Assembly: GCA_002682825.1 (NCBI GenBank)
Contig: NOKP01000017.1
Span: forward strand, 186,001 to 250,000
Length of the DNA: 64,000 bases
DNA from: Neonectria sp. B-13
Lineage: Eukaryota > Ascomycota > Sordariomycetes > Hypocreales > Nectriaceae
Direction: 5' to 3'
The position numbers and the translations under genes were made by a program. Below the pieces are notes generated by a model. The model was given only the letters and a program-made list of their open reading frames with translations, made no database searches and was not told the origin of the DNA. How positions within the stretch are numbered: the first letter of the stretch is position 1; the number at the start of each line of letters is the position of its first letter. Below, one piece after another: positions 35,592-45,433 of this stretch.

Positions 35592-36354
35592 ACGCTCGAT
35601 AGTACTATTTGGGTGGGGGTGACTGTCAAAGGCCTGCTTTCGTTTTACCCGCTAGGTCCAGGTGAAGCGAACTCAGCATGCACGCCGTTCTTCTGTAATT
35701 AGTTGTATATCTATTTAAAACAAGCAATGGAACCTAGAGTTCTTAATCATTCTATCCTCAGTTGCACATTCAAATTACGATACTCCATTGATAGATACGG
35801 CGGGCCCAGTCCATGTTCTCAACACCTCGCAGTACAGCTCTCAGAGCTAAACACCACTGTTTCTTATGAGGTCGACATCATAGAAGATGGCCTTCTGTTA
35901 GATCAGCAATGGTCTGTTCCTTCCTATATTCTGGTTGGTACCAAAGCATATAAGATGCACTAAAAATAGACATCTTCCTAGCTGAAGCATGACTTTGAAA
36001 TCTCCTCTACCCCTTCGATATCAAAACATGCCCATCGGCCGAGACATGAGAGTGTCTGTAGCTCGCCTAGCGTCAGTGCTCCTTCGCTTTTCGTTGTTCT
36101 CACCCATTGTAAATCGTTATCATCTCTCACAAGCACCTCCTGATGCACTGCTACCACGGGATCATTGTACCATGAGAATGATATTCCTTGCCCTCTTTCA
36201 TTAGCCTGGAAGTTGAACGAGTATCTTGAAAGCTCAGCATAATTATACCTCCCTCTCTTCTTCGACGCATCATGACCTGAAATTCATTCGAAAGTGTCAT
36301 CGCAATGATGTCGTAATTCGTATGTTTGGTCTTAAAACCAACAGCTGGCATAAA
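35592..36354. other. Intergenic: convergent 3' ends between GH12 and cluster regulator
   Basis: About 760 bp with no supported gene. It may be the left border of the biosynthetic cluster, since GH12 has no evident biosynthetic role. Confidence 0.45.
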
Positions 36355-37740
36355 CTAGTTGTCATCTCTCAGGAGACCTAGCACATTCCCGATCTTCGTT
36401 CGCAAGGATGCGACCAGGGCTCGTCCCGACTTCTCAGATGGACTGCAAGCCTGGTCCATGATGCTCTGAAATGGGTCGGGCGAATCCACGTAGCCTAATA
36501 AGCCCTTTGAAAACGTCCGCTGCGCTGAGAGGCACAAGTCTGCCGGGAGGCCCATAACTCGTTCGACGCTGCTGATATTGTGCTGGACCACTTGAATAAC
36601 GATTTTGATATACAAGTCGCCCTTGATGGGAGGTAGGCCGCTGATATGAGTGAAGCACGGCAAATTCTCAAAGAAGCCGAGGATATCGTGCAGGCCACTC
36701 AAGAACCGGTTGACGTGAAGGAAGATGGAGTTGTATATCTGCAGCAGTTGTATGTGGCCAGACAAGCACATGAGCACGACCGGTATGTTCACAGGTGACG
36801 AGCCGTGGTCCTGGATCGGCGAGATGATTTGCTTGACAATGGCAGCCAATTCGGAGGTACTCTCCAGTGCCCGGAGGATGGGGTTGGCCTGCAAATCCCC
36901 GACCTTGTCGACACATGAATGGATGAGATTTGGAGGGGGGATGCTCAAAACGGAAGTGTCCATGTGCGAAAGCTGATGGGCGATGCCCTCGTTGAGGCGG
37001 GCAAGCCGGGCGAGGACGTTGCCCGAGCCGAGAGACGGCTCCGCCAGTCTATTTGCGATGTCAAGGGCGTTGCTGGGTCGAGATTGAAGCTGAAAAGCAG
37101 GGTCAACGCAGAAAGACAGAGTGTCAGTACCAGATAGAGCGGGAAGCGACTCTGACGCCGGCTGCTCTCCACCATGCATCTCATGGAGGTCTGCTTCCAT
37201 GGTGAAGGCGTCTGGGTTGGGACCGCCGACAAGGTCTGAGAGCGCGGCAGCGTCGTTGAGGAATCCGAGATCCAGGGTGTCGACGACGGGGTCCGGAGTG
37301 TCGCTGCCGGACACTGCCTCGTCGAAGAAGATGTTAGACAGTTCGGAGTCCACAGTGAGGGGGTTGTGGAAGCACTCGAAGCTGCCACTGCCGCGAGTCG
37401 GTGGTGATGCAAGTTCCTGTGAGGATTCGGTGGCGGTCTCGGGCTCTGGTTCCGGAACGGATGCGGGAGACACTTTTGGCGCAGATCTGGGTACCGTGAC
37501 AGATACAAATACCGAATGCCGCGGTCTTCGGGATCCCTGCTGCTGATGAGTGTCGTTGGGGTTGATGCGAGAACGCCCCAGTGGTCTCGGAGCGCCCGTG
37601 ACGCAGGATGCGCCAGCTCGGGCACAGCGGACGCAGGGTCCATCGCCCTGGCCTTGTGATCGCAAGCATCGCAGCTTGTGCTCTCGACATCGGTCGCATG
37701 CCGACCGCTTAGCAAGCGGCCGCTGTTGCTGTTGCTGCAT
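36355..37740 (-). CDS. AflR-type Zn2Cys6 regulator (left cluster regulator)
   Basis: Single exon, 461 aa. The zinc cluster is C15-x2-C18-x6-C25-x10-C36-x2-C39-x6-C46 (ACDRCREHKLRC ... CVRCARAGASC), followed by a basic PRPLGRSRI linker. The C-terminal half matches the aflatoxin-regulator type of domain (IHLFPH-like helices: ILRALESTSELAAIVKQIIS, VVLMCLSGHIQLLQIYNSIF, LYIKIVIQVVQHNISSVERV). A polyglutamine start and a serine/proline-rich middle are probably flexible. Such proteins bind CGG-containing sites and switch on secondary-metabolite clusters. It lies at the left end of the PKS-NRPS cluster, and a second protein of the same build lies at the right end. The upstream gap holds TCCCGAC but no full TTCGGGA word. 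Confidence 0.9.
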   Translation of the reverse strand: MQQQQQRPLAKRSACDRCREHKLRCLRSQGQGDGPCVRCARAGASCVTGAPRPLGRSRINPNDTHQQQGSRRPRHSVFVSVTVPRSAPKVSPASVPEPEPETATESSQELASPPTRGSGSFECFHNPLTVDSELSNIFFDEAVSGSDTPDPVVDTLDLGFLNDAAALSDLVGGPNPDAFTMEADLHEMHGGEQPASESLPALSGTDTLSFCVDPAFQLQSRPSNALDIANRLAEPSLGSGNVLARLARLNEGIAHQLSHMDTSVLSIPPPNLIHSCVDKVGDLQANPILRALESTSELAAIVKQIISPIQDHGSSPVNIPVVLMCLSGHIQLLQIYNSIFLHVNRFLSGLHDILGFFENLPCFTHISGLPPIKGDLYIKIVIQVVQHNISSVERVMGLPADLCLSAQRTFSKGLLGYVDSPDPFQSIMDQACSPSEKSGRALVASLRTKIGNVLGLLRDDN

Positions 37741-38183
37741 GACTGGCTGATGGTAGTAAGTCGGAGGGTTGATTCAGCAAAGCGCCTTTGTTTGGAGAAA
37801 GGTCCCCGAACAATACACTTCGACCGGAGTACCTTTAATCCGTCCCGCATCGTATCTGCGTCAGCCGAGACAACACGCCTGGACGGAGAGTCATAAGTCA
37901 CCTGCCTACTGCCAACTTGGGTAATTACCTGTTACTAGATGATACGTGTATGATTCCCGACCCCGAGCCTACGACACGGGCTGATGCCGCTGATGGAGGG
38001 ACTCGCACACGATGGCCCATGCAAAACATTGTCGTTATGTCGTGACAGCATATTTCATGTTTAGATTAAGAAATTCTTCTCGAGACAGGCTCCGATGCGT
38101 GGGTAAGATGGTGGTTTAACCAGTATGTTTTCAAGCCATCTTCCTATCAAAAATGACGCCAGAGTGTCAAACACGGCTCAGCT
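37741..38183 (+). promoter_or_regulatory. Promoter region of the left regulator
   Basis: A 443-bp gap between the regulator start (37740, minus) and the stop of the 185-aa gene. It contains GATTCCCGACCCCGAG at about 37953-37968, which carries the TCGGGA core on the opposite strand. No open frame here is supported. Confidence 0.4.
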
Positions 38184-38808
38184 CTATCCAAGTCGAGGCC
38201 CGATGTAGTTATACACCAGCCTCAGCTTCGCAACCTCGTTTCCTTTCCGTACCACAATGCGCCTGACATGGAATCTAGTTCCTTCAATCTCCTCATACCC
38301 AAAGATTTGATGTGTCACCGCGTCAATGTCCAAGTGCTCCGTCATCATATGGATCATTGAACTTGGCCCCCTCTCTAAGCCTTGTGCCAGGTACTTATCC
38401 AACCGATCAAGCTCCTTGACCGTCCCCCAACGCGTTCGCACTCGTAGTTTCCCAAGATTAGGCACTGCGACCTCGTCGGGCTCGTAGTTTAGCGCTCGCT
38501 CCTCAGACATTCCTGGCAAGCCCAGAGGCGGCGTGTGTTGTAAGAGAAACCGGGTCTCGCCGGTTTCGGCATCCGTCCATGTCTTTATGGAGACTGTCAC
38601 CGAGATCCAGCTGGCGAGTTTGCGCATCAGCCAAGGCATGCCTTGGATGGTGAGCATTTGCTCACTAGAGTCGCATAGACCCCAGTTCTACCGCGGTGAT
38701 TAGTATTTAAGATGCCAAAGTAAGTGGACGAACAAGTAGTAGTGGGAGAAGTACCATTCCCCACCTATCATTGGTGTTCTTGAATGTGACAGTTGCCGGC
38801 GTCGCCAT
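38184..38808 (-). CDS. Uncharacterised 185-aa cluster protein, possibly lipocalin-like
   Basis: Two exons, 38808-38755 and 38687-38184, with a 67-bp phase-0 intron, give 185 aa. The join yields TFKNTNDRWGM-NWGLCDSSEQM. The central part (VTVSIKTWTDAETGETRFLL) and the end (VRRIVVRKGNEVAKLRLVYNYIGP) have the alternating pattern of a beta barrel, with GYEEIEGTRFHVRR in between. Small proteins of this kind are widespread in filamentous fungi, often near biosynthetic genes, but no activity is known to me. It has no signal peptide. A TATATATA element lies about 100 bp upstream of the ATG (about 38910). The promoter carries two TTCGGGA/TCCCGAA words and three TCCCGACTT repeats, so co-regulation with the cluster is likely. 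A ligand-binding or auxiliary role is only a guess. Confidence 0.8.
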
Positions 38809-39726
38809 TATATTAATTCTCCTTCTGCTTTCTCTTCTTGCGTCTGGGATAGTAAATATTTTTCAGGTTAGAAGGACTTCCTATGGTTTCTAATCCGTTT
38901 CGATGATGGAATATATATAACAAAGTAAGAGCCTCGCCAGAGACTACTGAGACCCTACAACTTCTTGCCCTTGATAAGTACTTGCGTTAGTATGCACTCG
39001 GCATCGGACCAGACTCTGTTCAGCCTATGAGATGGGCGTTGCTTGGTCACAGAATCGGCCCAGTTTTCGGGAGTAATGAAAGAAAATATGCACAAGCAAA
39101 CCTCCGACAGGCGCATGCACTAAAACTCAGTTCGGGCTTGGCGCATCTATATATCCAATTATATGTTTACAAAGTTTCGGAAGCATTAGAATATCCCGAA
39201 TCTTTCTCCCGACTTCTTCCTCCGCAGGGAAATCTCCCGACTTTTTTCCCGGTAGGGAAATCTCCCGACTTATTTTCCTGTAGTCTATTGCCCGTTTTAT
39301 TTTCCACATGTCTAGACACCTCTTGCGCCGTTCTGATGTCGAGAATGTATTTGGTGGCTGGCACAGTACGCTTGACGCCAGGATGTGATTTCTTCCCTCC
39401 TCCCCCCGAGGTCTTGACTTGAGAGATTGTCTACGTTCGCGCGCGGTAGTTGCTTCTGTACATAATAAAACCAAGTAAAGCTCACACCCTGTATCGCGTG
39501 CCCCTGCACACACTCCGGCCCTTACTCTCAAAGCCGTGCCTACGGGTGCCCTTGGCTTGGCAAGCCACGAACCCAAGCACCCAATGCCCTTGCTGTGAAG
39601 AATAGGACTATGACGAAGCGCTACCCACGTCTGTATTTGTGAAGATCTAAAAAAAAAAAAGAGAACGCTTTCGCACTGTCGTTCCAAATGGAACTGTGCA
39701 TCTGTCTATTTATTAGGGCCGCGCTA
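38809..39726 (-). promoter_or_regulatory. Promoter with clustered TTCGGGA / TCCCGACTT sites
   Basis: A 918-bp gap upstream of the 185-aa gene. TTCGGGA lies at 39066-39072 and TCCCGAA at 39194-39200. TCCCGACTT lies at 39207-39215, 39235-39243 and 39263-39271. A run of twelve A residues is at about 39650-39661. No open frame here is supported. Confidence 0.55.
39201..39280 (+). repeat. 28-bp tandem repeat, three copies, each with TCCCGACTT
   Basis: TCTCCCGACTT recurs three times with a period of exactly 28 bp. Between copies lie similar spacers (TCCGCAGGGAAA and CCGGTAGGGAAA). The unit holds the TCGGGA core on the minus strand. This looks like a multiplied regulator site rather than random simple sequence. 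Confidence 0.7.
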
Positions 39727-40924
39727 TTATTCGGCACGTATCCGGATGAGGACCTTGCCCTGAGCCCTCTTGCTCGTGACGCGCTCGTACGCCTTTATGA
39801 GGTCCTCCATTGCGAACTCAGAGTCTAAAATAAGCTTTAACTTTCCCTGCTTGACCATCTCAACCAGAGTCAAAACTTCTTGTATGTTGGGGGTATTGCT
39901 GAAGAGGATGTACGGCCGAGGAATGCCCCCGAGCCAAGTCGGACACGAGGTGTTCATGAACCATCGAACCATTTGTGTCAGGATGCCGTCTCCCATATCG
40001 AAAGCGCCGATGTTGACTAAAGGGCCACCTGGACAGAGATATCTTGGAGAGTTTTCGTAGAGGGCCTGCGATCCAACACAGTCTAGGATAGAGTCAAAAG
40101 GCTGCGATCCAAAGGCCGAGGCCAGATAATCTGGCAGCGATGCGTGTTTCTTGTAATCCACAAACTGCAGACAGCAACACGCACTATTTATTAGCAGGGT
40201 TACCCCAGAACCGTAGTGGAGAATAACGCAGGATGAAGCATACCTCGTCAATTCCGTATCCTCGAACCAAAGCTTCATTGGCACCACTTGCAACTCCCAC
40301 AACGAAGGCGCCCCGGGCACGGCACAGCTGCGCGGCGATGTGCCCGACACTCCCACTGGCCCCGTTGACGAGTACCCGCTGACCCGAACGGACCTTGGCA
40401 GCTCGAACCGTGGCCAGGGCTGCTGACCCGTTGGAGATGAGTCCGGCGCCCTGGGCCAGGCTGAGACCCAGCTGCTCACCGGCGTCGTGCTTGCCGACAT
40501 AGGTGCTGGGCTCCGAGAGCGGCACCACATAGGCCTCCGGCAGCCGCATGTACTCTTTCAGCGCGCCGGTGCCGTAGAACAGCATGCTCATCGGGTCTGT
40601 CATGGCCAGCACCCGTGTGCCGGGCTGCCGCAGCTCTTCGGGGGCCTCGCCGCCGGCGACGGCGACGGTGCCGGAGACGCAGATCTCGGGGACTAGGGGC
40701 GGTGCAAAGGGCAGGGCGGGAAAGACGCCCATGAAGTGGACGATGGAGAATTCGAGCGCGACGTAGGAGACGCGGACGATGATGTCGCTGGAGTTCGGGC
40801 CAGGGATCGGCGGCGTGGGAAGCGAATCGACAAGCTTGAGTGACGACTTGTAGTGGCCGCGATGCTGGCGGACCCAGGCTCGCATCGTGGGCGGCATCGG
40901 TGCCGCGGGCTCGGAGCGTGCCAT
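39727..40924 (-). CDS. MDR-family NADPH-dependent oxidoreductase
   Basis: Two exons, 40924-40244 and 40164-39727, with a 79-bp phase-0 intron, give 372 aa. The N-terminal GroES-like fold is followed by the Rossmann motif VLVNGASGSVGHIAAQLCRA (AxxGxxG). The zinc-binding cysteines of true alcohol dehydrogenases are absent, so this is a quinone-oxidoreductase-like enzyme (zeta-crystallin or Rtn4ip1 type). The end KRAQGKVLIRIRAE is the usual KxxGKxVI terminus. It probably reduces a double bond or carbonyl in the cytosol. It shares a 443-bp divergent promoter with the MFS exporter. It is distinct from the LovC-type trans-ER two genes away and may act on the released product. An upstream in-frame ATG at 41041 would add 39 residues of low-complexity leader and was not used. 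Confidence 0.85.
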
Positions 40925-41367
40925 GTTTGAGTACTGTAGCTTGACGTGAGGCCCGTAGGTTTGGAGCTGTGTGCAATGTAGTGAGATCGACCCTCGCAGA
41001 AGGATAAGAGGAGAAATAGGACGTCGCGGGGGAGGCTGCATGACGAGTCGACGACGCTACGTCAAACCCGAATTTCCTAATTGGGTAATTCTTAGCCTCC
41101 GAATATCTAACTTAACTAAGCTTGGAGCAAGCCTCCGAATAGAGCACCTTTGGTCGGAGACTCCACGATGAAAAAGAACACCCCGAACGCATCGACAGAT
41201 CTCAATTCACAGACCCCTCCGCCCGGGCATGTCCTTTCTCTTGTTTTTGTTACGAGAAATCTGCCTTTATTCTTTTTTCTTTCAGGCCATCGTGTCCCCC
41301 CCGAAACCAAGATTAAGAGGGCGCCAGCAAGCAGGCAAACATCCCGAACCCCATAGACATATATGGT
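40925..41367 (+). promoter_or_regulatory. Divergent promoter, oxidoreductase / MFS exporter
   Basis: A 443-bp gap with TCCCGAA at 41342-41348 and a related ACCCGAA at 41067-41073. The 10-mer CCTCCGAATA occurs twice, at 41096-41105 and 41132-41141. The same 10-mer recurs upstream of the PKS-NRPS at 47242-47251. The clustering of CGG half-sites fits Zn2Cys6 control of both genes. Confidence 0.55.
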
Positions 41368-43264
41368 ATGGCATCATCTGAACGCAGACCCCACGAGGAG
41401 AACATGGCACCTAACCTGAATCTCTCGCAAGAAATGTCTGAAACCATGCAGAAGTCCTTGACCAGAGGCGCGGAAGACGACGACGCGCCCGGCAGCAACA
41501 CCATGAATCCTTCCTCAAAGGCAGCGAGCCCAGAGACTTCAGAAACTCCAGAGACTTCAGAAACTCCAGAGACCCCAGACACCACGCATGTGGCCCCGGT
41601 CAAAAGAGACTGGAGATTTTGGGCTCTCTTGGTTTCCATCAGCCTCGCGGGGTTACTCACGGCTCTGGAGGGAACCATCACGTCGACAGCACTTCCCTCG
41701 ATTGTCGAAGATCTCGGCGGCGGCCACCTCTACATTTGGGTCGTGAATGGATATTTGTTCGCCATGTAAGTACACCTGTGGCGTTTGGGGCGGGGGGGGA
41801 TGGATGGTGAAGAGGCCCGTCTCTGGAGTTGACTAACCAGAATCTCCATCCTTGGTTAGGACGGCGATGCAGCCTCTGTACGGACAGCTGGCAAACGTCT
41901 TCGGTCGCCGCTGGCCCATGCTCATCTCAACTGCCCTGTTCGTGCTCGGCAGCGGCATCTGCGGCGGTGCAAACAACATAGAAACCCTCATCGTCGGCCG
42001 AATCATCCAGGGCATCGGAGCCAGCGGCACCACCGTGCTCACCGAGACCATCATCTGCGACGTGGTGCCGCTGAGAGAGCGCGGCAAGTTCCTGGCCATC
42101 GTCATGGGCATGATTTTCCTGGGCACTGCGCTGGGGCCCTTCTTCGCCGGCCTCATCGTGCAGTACTCGACCTGGCGCTGGACTTTCTATCTGGCGCTGC
42201 CCGTGGGCGGCGCTGCCCTCCTCTCTTCGTTCTTCTTCCTAAACGTCCGGTACCAGAAGGAGACGAACCTGGCTACGAAAATATCGACGATTGACTGGAC
42301 GGGGAACGTCATCTTCATTGCGGCTATCACGTCGGTCCTCCTCGCCTTGTCGTGGGCCGGAGTGCTGCACCCGTGGTCATCCTACAACGTCTTGGTGCCG
42401 CTGCTCGTGGGCATGGCTGGTCTGGCCGGGTTCCTCGTCTTTGAGGGGTCCCGCTTTGCCCCAAATCCCACCGTCCCGCTGCACCTCTTTTCCAATCGAA
42501 CGTCGCTCGGCGTCCTTTTCATGACCTTCTTCCACGGCATAATCACCGTGTGGCAGCTCTACTTCATGCCGGTCTACTTCCAGGGCGTTCTCGGCTCGTC
42601 GCCCAGCCGTTCGGGGCTCCAGATCCTCGCAACGATCCTCTCCATCCTCCCTGCGGCGGGCATCGGGGGAGGTCTCATGTCCAAGCTCGGCCGCTACAAG
42701 CCCATCCACTACGTCTCCTGGGCCGTCACTCTCATCGGTCTCGGCCTGTTCAGCCTCCTGGACAGGGACTCGAGCACCGGGGACTGGGTTGGCTTCCAGA
42801 TCGTCTACTCCATGGGAGCCGGCATGCTGGTTCCCACGCTTCTCCCAGCACTCTTGGCCCCGCTGAGCGAGTCTGATACTGCGCTGGCAACGGCAACGTG
42901 GTCGTTTGTCCGCAGCTTCGGCATGGTGTGGGGGACGGCTATTCCCGCTTCCATCTTCAACACTCGCTCCGACGAACTGGCATCCAAGCTCATCCAGAAT
43001 GCCACACTCAGAGCCGACATTTCCGAGGGCCAGGCGTATGAGCACGCCACTTCCGCGTTTCTTAAGACGCTGTCTCCGGCTGCACGTGTCCAAGTTACCC
43101 AAGTTTTCGCCCAGAGTCTGCGACTAACGTGGCTGGTGTCGCTCGCCTTTGCTGCTATCGGATTCCTCTGTGTGAACCTTGAGGAGGAGGTGGCTATGCG
43201 GATCGAGCTAGACACCAATTACGGAATGGAAGAAAAGCAGAAAGCGGAGGCCTCTAAAGCTTGA
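41368..43264 (+). CDS. MFS drug:proton antiporter, 14-TMS type
   Basis: Two exons, 41368-41765 and 41860-43264, with a 94-bp intron, give 600 aa and about 14 hydrophobic segments. The first segment carries the DHA2 motif LTALEGTITSTALPSIVEDL. Motif A follows as GQLANVFGRRWPMLIST, and motif C-like glycines appear in IIQGIGASGTTVLTE. The N-terminal cytosolic tail has a duplicated SETPET stretch. Carriers of this type export secondary metabolites and give self-protection. Its place between the oxidoreductase and the trans-ER gene makes export of the cluster product the likely task. The exon join (FAM-TAMQPLYGQLANVFGRR) is as in homologues. An in-frame ATG at 41404 (MAPNLNL) is a possible alternative start. 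Confidence 0.92.
41531..41573 (+). repeat. 18-bp tandem repeat coding for PETSET
   Basis: CAGAGACTTCAGAAACTC is present twice in direct succession (41531-41548, 41549-41566), with the start of a third copy. It encodes the repeated PETSET units in the cytosolic tail of the exporter and is likely variable between strains. Confidence 0.75.
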
Positions 43265-43820
43265 GAATCTGGATCGTGCAAGAAGTAGCAGCGGCTTTTC
43301 GCTGATAACAGTCACTGTAACAGCCAGGTTCGACGCGGGGGAGGGGGGAGGGTGGAGAGGGGCCACATAATATCTAGACAAACGATACATGTACGGAGCT
43401 GAGCGGTCAGGGTAATTCTATCACGCGACAGAATAAAAGGGAATCTATCATACATATTGCATAGTTTTCTTCCACTTAGCCCACGGGCGCAAGGGGGGAT
43501 TTCAAAGACGGTCATTCAGTCGCTGTAGCTAAATCTCAGGAGTCCTGAAGAGATGCGACTACCGAGACTATGGCCACTAATCTCTCCGAGTACGGCGCTC
43601 TTTTGGCTTCTCAGTCAACGTGCTCTCTGGCTCTGGCCCACCTAATTCAGACGTCCTGTGCTGTCAACAAGTAATTATACTTGATAGCCCAAAAGCCGAT
43701 ACCAACAAAGTTGTATAAATGCTATGCAATAAGCCCTTGACGATCCAATATCTAAGAGACGGGAAGTAAAGCAACAGGTGTGTTGAGAGGCTAGGATTCC
43801 AACTCTTTAGACTGGGCATG
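43265..43820. other. Intergenic: convergent 3' ends (MFS / trans-ER)
   Basis: About 560 bp between two convergent genes. No frame with support; nothing further seen. Confidence 0.45.
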
Positions 43821-44995
43821 CTAGGAACTCGCTGTGTTATATAGAGGATACACTATCTTCTCGCCCGAAATCTCCCTTCGTCGCATAGTCTCAATGCCAT
43901 CGATGACCTTGTCCAGTCCACCTTGCCTCAATGTTATTGGATGCGGCTTGATTTTGCCTGACTCGTACAGGGCCACATATCTTTCTTTCCAGAGAACAAA
44001 CCAGTCGTGCAACTCTGGATTCGCCGCTCGATAGTAGCCTCCGGGCAGATCGACTTCATTCCCGGTCAACTCCAGCCCCATGGTCCAGTCCGCCTTGACA
44101 GACTTTCGCAATGTGGCGAGCAGGTCATCCGGTAAGAGCTCGAAGCCGCAGTATTTGCCGCCTCCACGCCCAATGGCAGCATAGCAGTGCCGGATGGTTC
44201 GGGCTTCGGTAATGATGTCTAGCACATACTCCAGGCTGTTTTTGGTGTATGCACGTATGTCTTCTCCACATGTCGAGGAGTGGTAGTCAAAGGCCTTCTC
44301 GGCACCATAGCCCTCCACCATAGTGAAGTTCTTCGGGGAGCATGTGGTGATGACCCGGTAGCCAGACCTAAGCAAAAACAATGGGTATAAGTCTCGGGCG
44401 GGTTTCATGTGAGAGAGAACGAGGAGGTTACTTGCAGCTTTAGCAACTGGATAGCGAACGTGCCGCAGGCGGTAGCACCGCCGTAGATGAGGACGAACTT
44501 GGGCTCCCGAGTCGGTTCCTCGGGCGTTCCAGTCAGTCCCAGCGTGATCCAGAGTGCCATTCCCACAGTGCTCGTCGTTGCGCACCCGATGGCCGCCGCT
44601 TGTTCCCAAGACCAACTATCCGGCACCTTCCAAACCATGTCATGCTCGTGTCTGATGTATTCTGCAAAGGCCCCGGCCCATGGACGGCGACGGCTGGAGG
44701 CCACCTGAGCGCCTGCGACGCGGTCTCCGATACGCAACCCTGATGTGAGAGCCGCGGATTCGCCCATGCGCATGACGGTCCCTGAATAGTCGGCTCCGTT
44801 GACTGCGCCAGGGCACGGAACACGGCCAGGCATCTTCCAGTCGCAGTGGTTCAGCGCTACCGCCGACACCTTTATGAGGAGTTCATTGGCTAGAGGGACT
44901 GGGATTGGTCTGTTCTCGGATAGTTCGAAAGTCACAGGATCTGTATCAGCCTGCACAATGGCCTTTTGGCGAGGGGGGAGTGTTGAAAGGCTCAT
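43821..44995 (-). CDS. Trans-acting enoyl reductase, LovC type
   Basis: Two exons, 44995-44436 and 44367-43821, give 368 aa; LovC is about the same size. The intron (68 bp) appears to start with GC, not GT: only the GCAAGT donor keeps the frame and gives AIQLLKL-SGYRVITTCSP, the normal family reading. The GroES-like half has VALNHCDWKMPG and ADYSGTV. The NADPH site is LIYGGATACGTFAIQLLKL, and GYGAEKAFDYHS and the end EKIVYPL also match. These enzymes dock on an iterative PKS and reduce the enoyl intermediate at selected cycles, replacing an absent or dead cis ER domain. That agrees with the adjacent PKS-NRPS, which has no ER motif. It is divergent from the Diels-Alderase gene over a promoter with three TTCGGGA words. 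Homologues sit in most fungal decalin and pyridone PKS-NRPS clusters. Confidence 0.92.
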
Positions 44996-45433
44996 CGTTA
45001 CGTGCAACGCGTGGTTTGGCTCCCAAGACGTCAGCTTTGTTTCGACTCTGAGCCTCTTTTGAAGCAACTTGTGCCCGGACCGTTACAGTATCCCCCCCTT
45101 CTATCGCCAGAGATCACTGATTCCCGTACTCGGAACTGCCGAATGGCTGGAGATAGGGCGATGCGGCTGTCGTTCGGGAATTCAATACGATAGTTCGGGA
45201 CTTTTTTACTTTTTTCCCCTCAAAGTCAACCACTTGGTCGCGCATCTAACTTGTCCAAGCTGTTTTCGGGACTTTTCTTTTCTGTCCGGTACCTCACTTA
45301 TCTGTACGCTCTCAATTATTCTTTTTTCCCTTTCTTTCTTTTATCTTGTAGCTTTCTGTTCTCAAACCCAGTCCGCCGCTTGAGAAAGCACTACAACAAC
45401 CCCTCGTTGAAGAGTCGCGTGCACGAAGCAAAT
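44996..45433 (+). promoter_or_regulatory. Divergent promoter, trans-ER / Diels-Alderase, three TTCGGGA sites
   Basis: TTCGGGA occurs at 45173-45179, 45194-45200 and 45265-45271. The last two share the longer word TTCGGGACTTTT. The 300 bases before the Diels-Alderase start are strongly pyrimidine-rich (TTCTTTTTTCCCTTTCTTTC), typical of fungal leaders. The site density makes this the clearest regulator target in the cluster. Confidence 0.65.

Noticed and set aside
42377..43102. Long antisense open frame (241 codons) in the MFS gene
   Set aside because: It is the antisense of a GC-rich, membrane-protein coding sequence, and its translation is charged low-complexity sequence.
45251..45433. N-terminal extension of the Diels-Alderase frame
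   Set aside because: The added 61 residues are a translated pyrimidine-rich leader; the ATG at 45434 directly opens a signal-peptide-like sequence.
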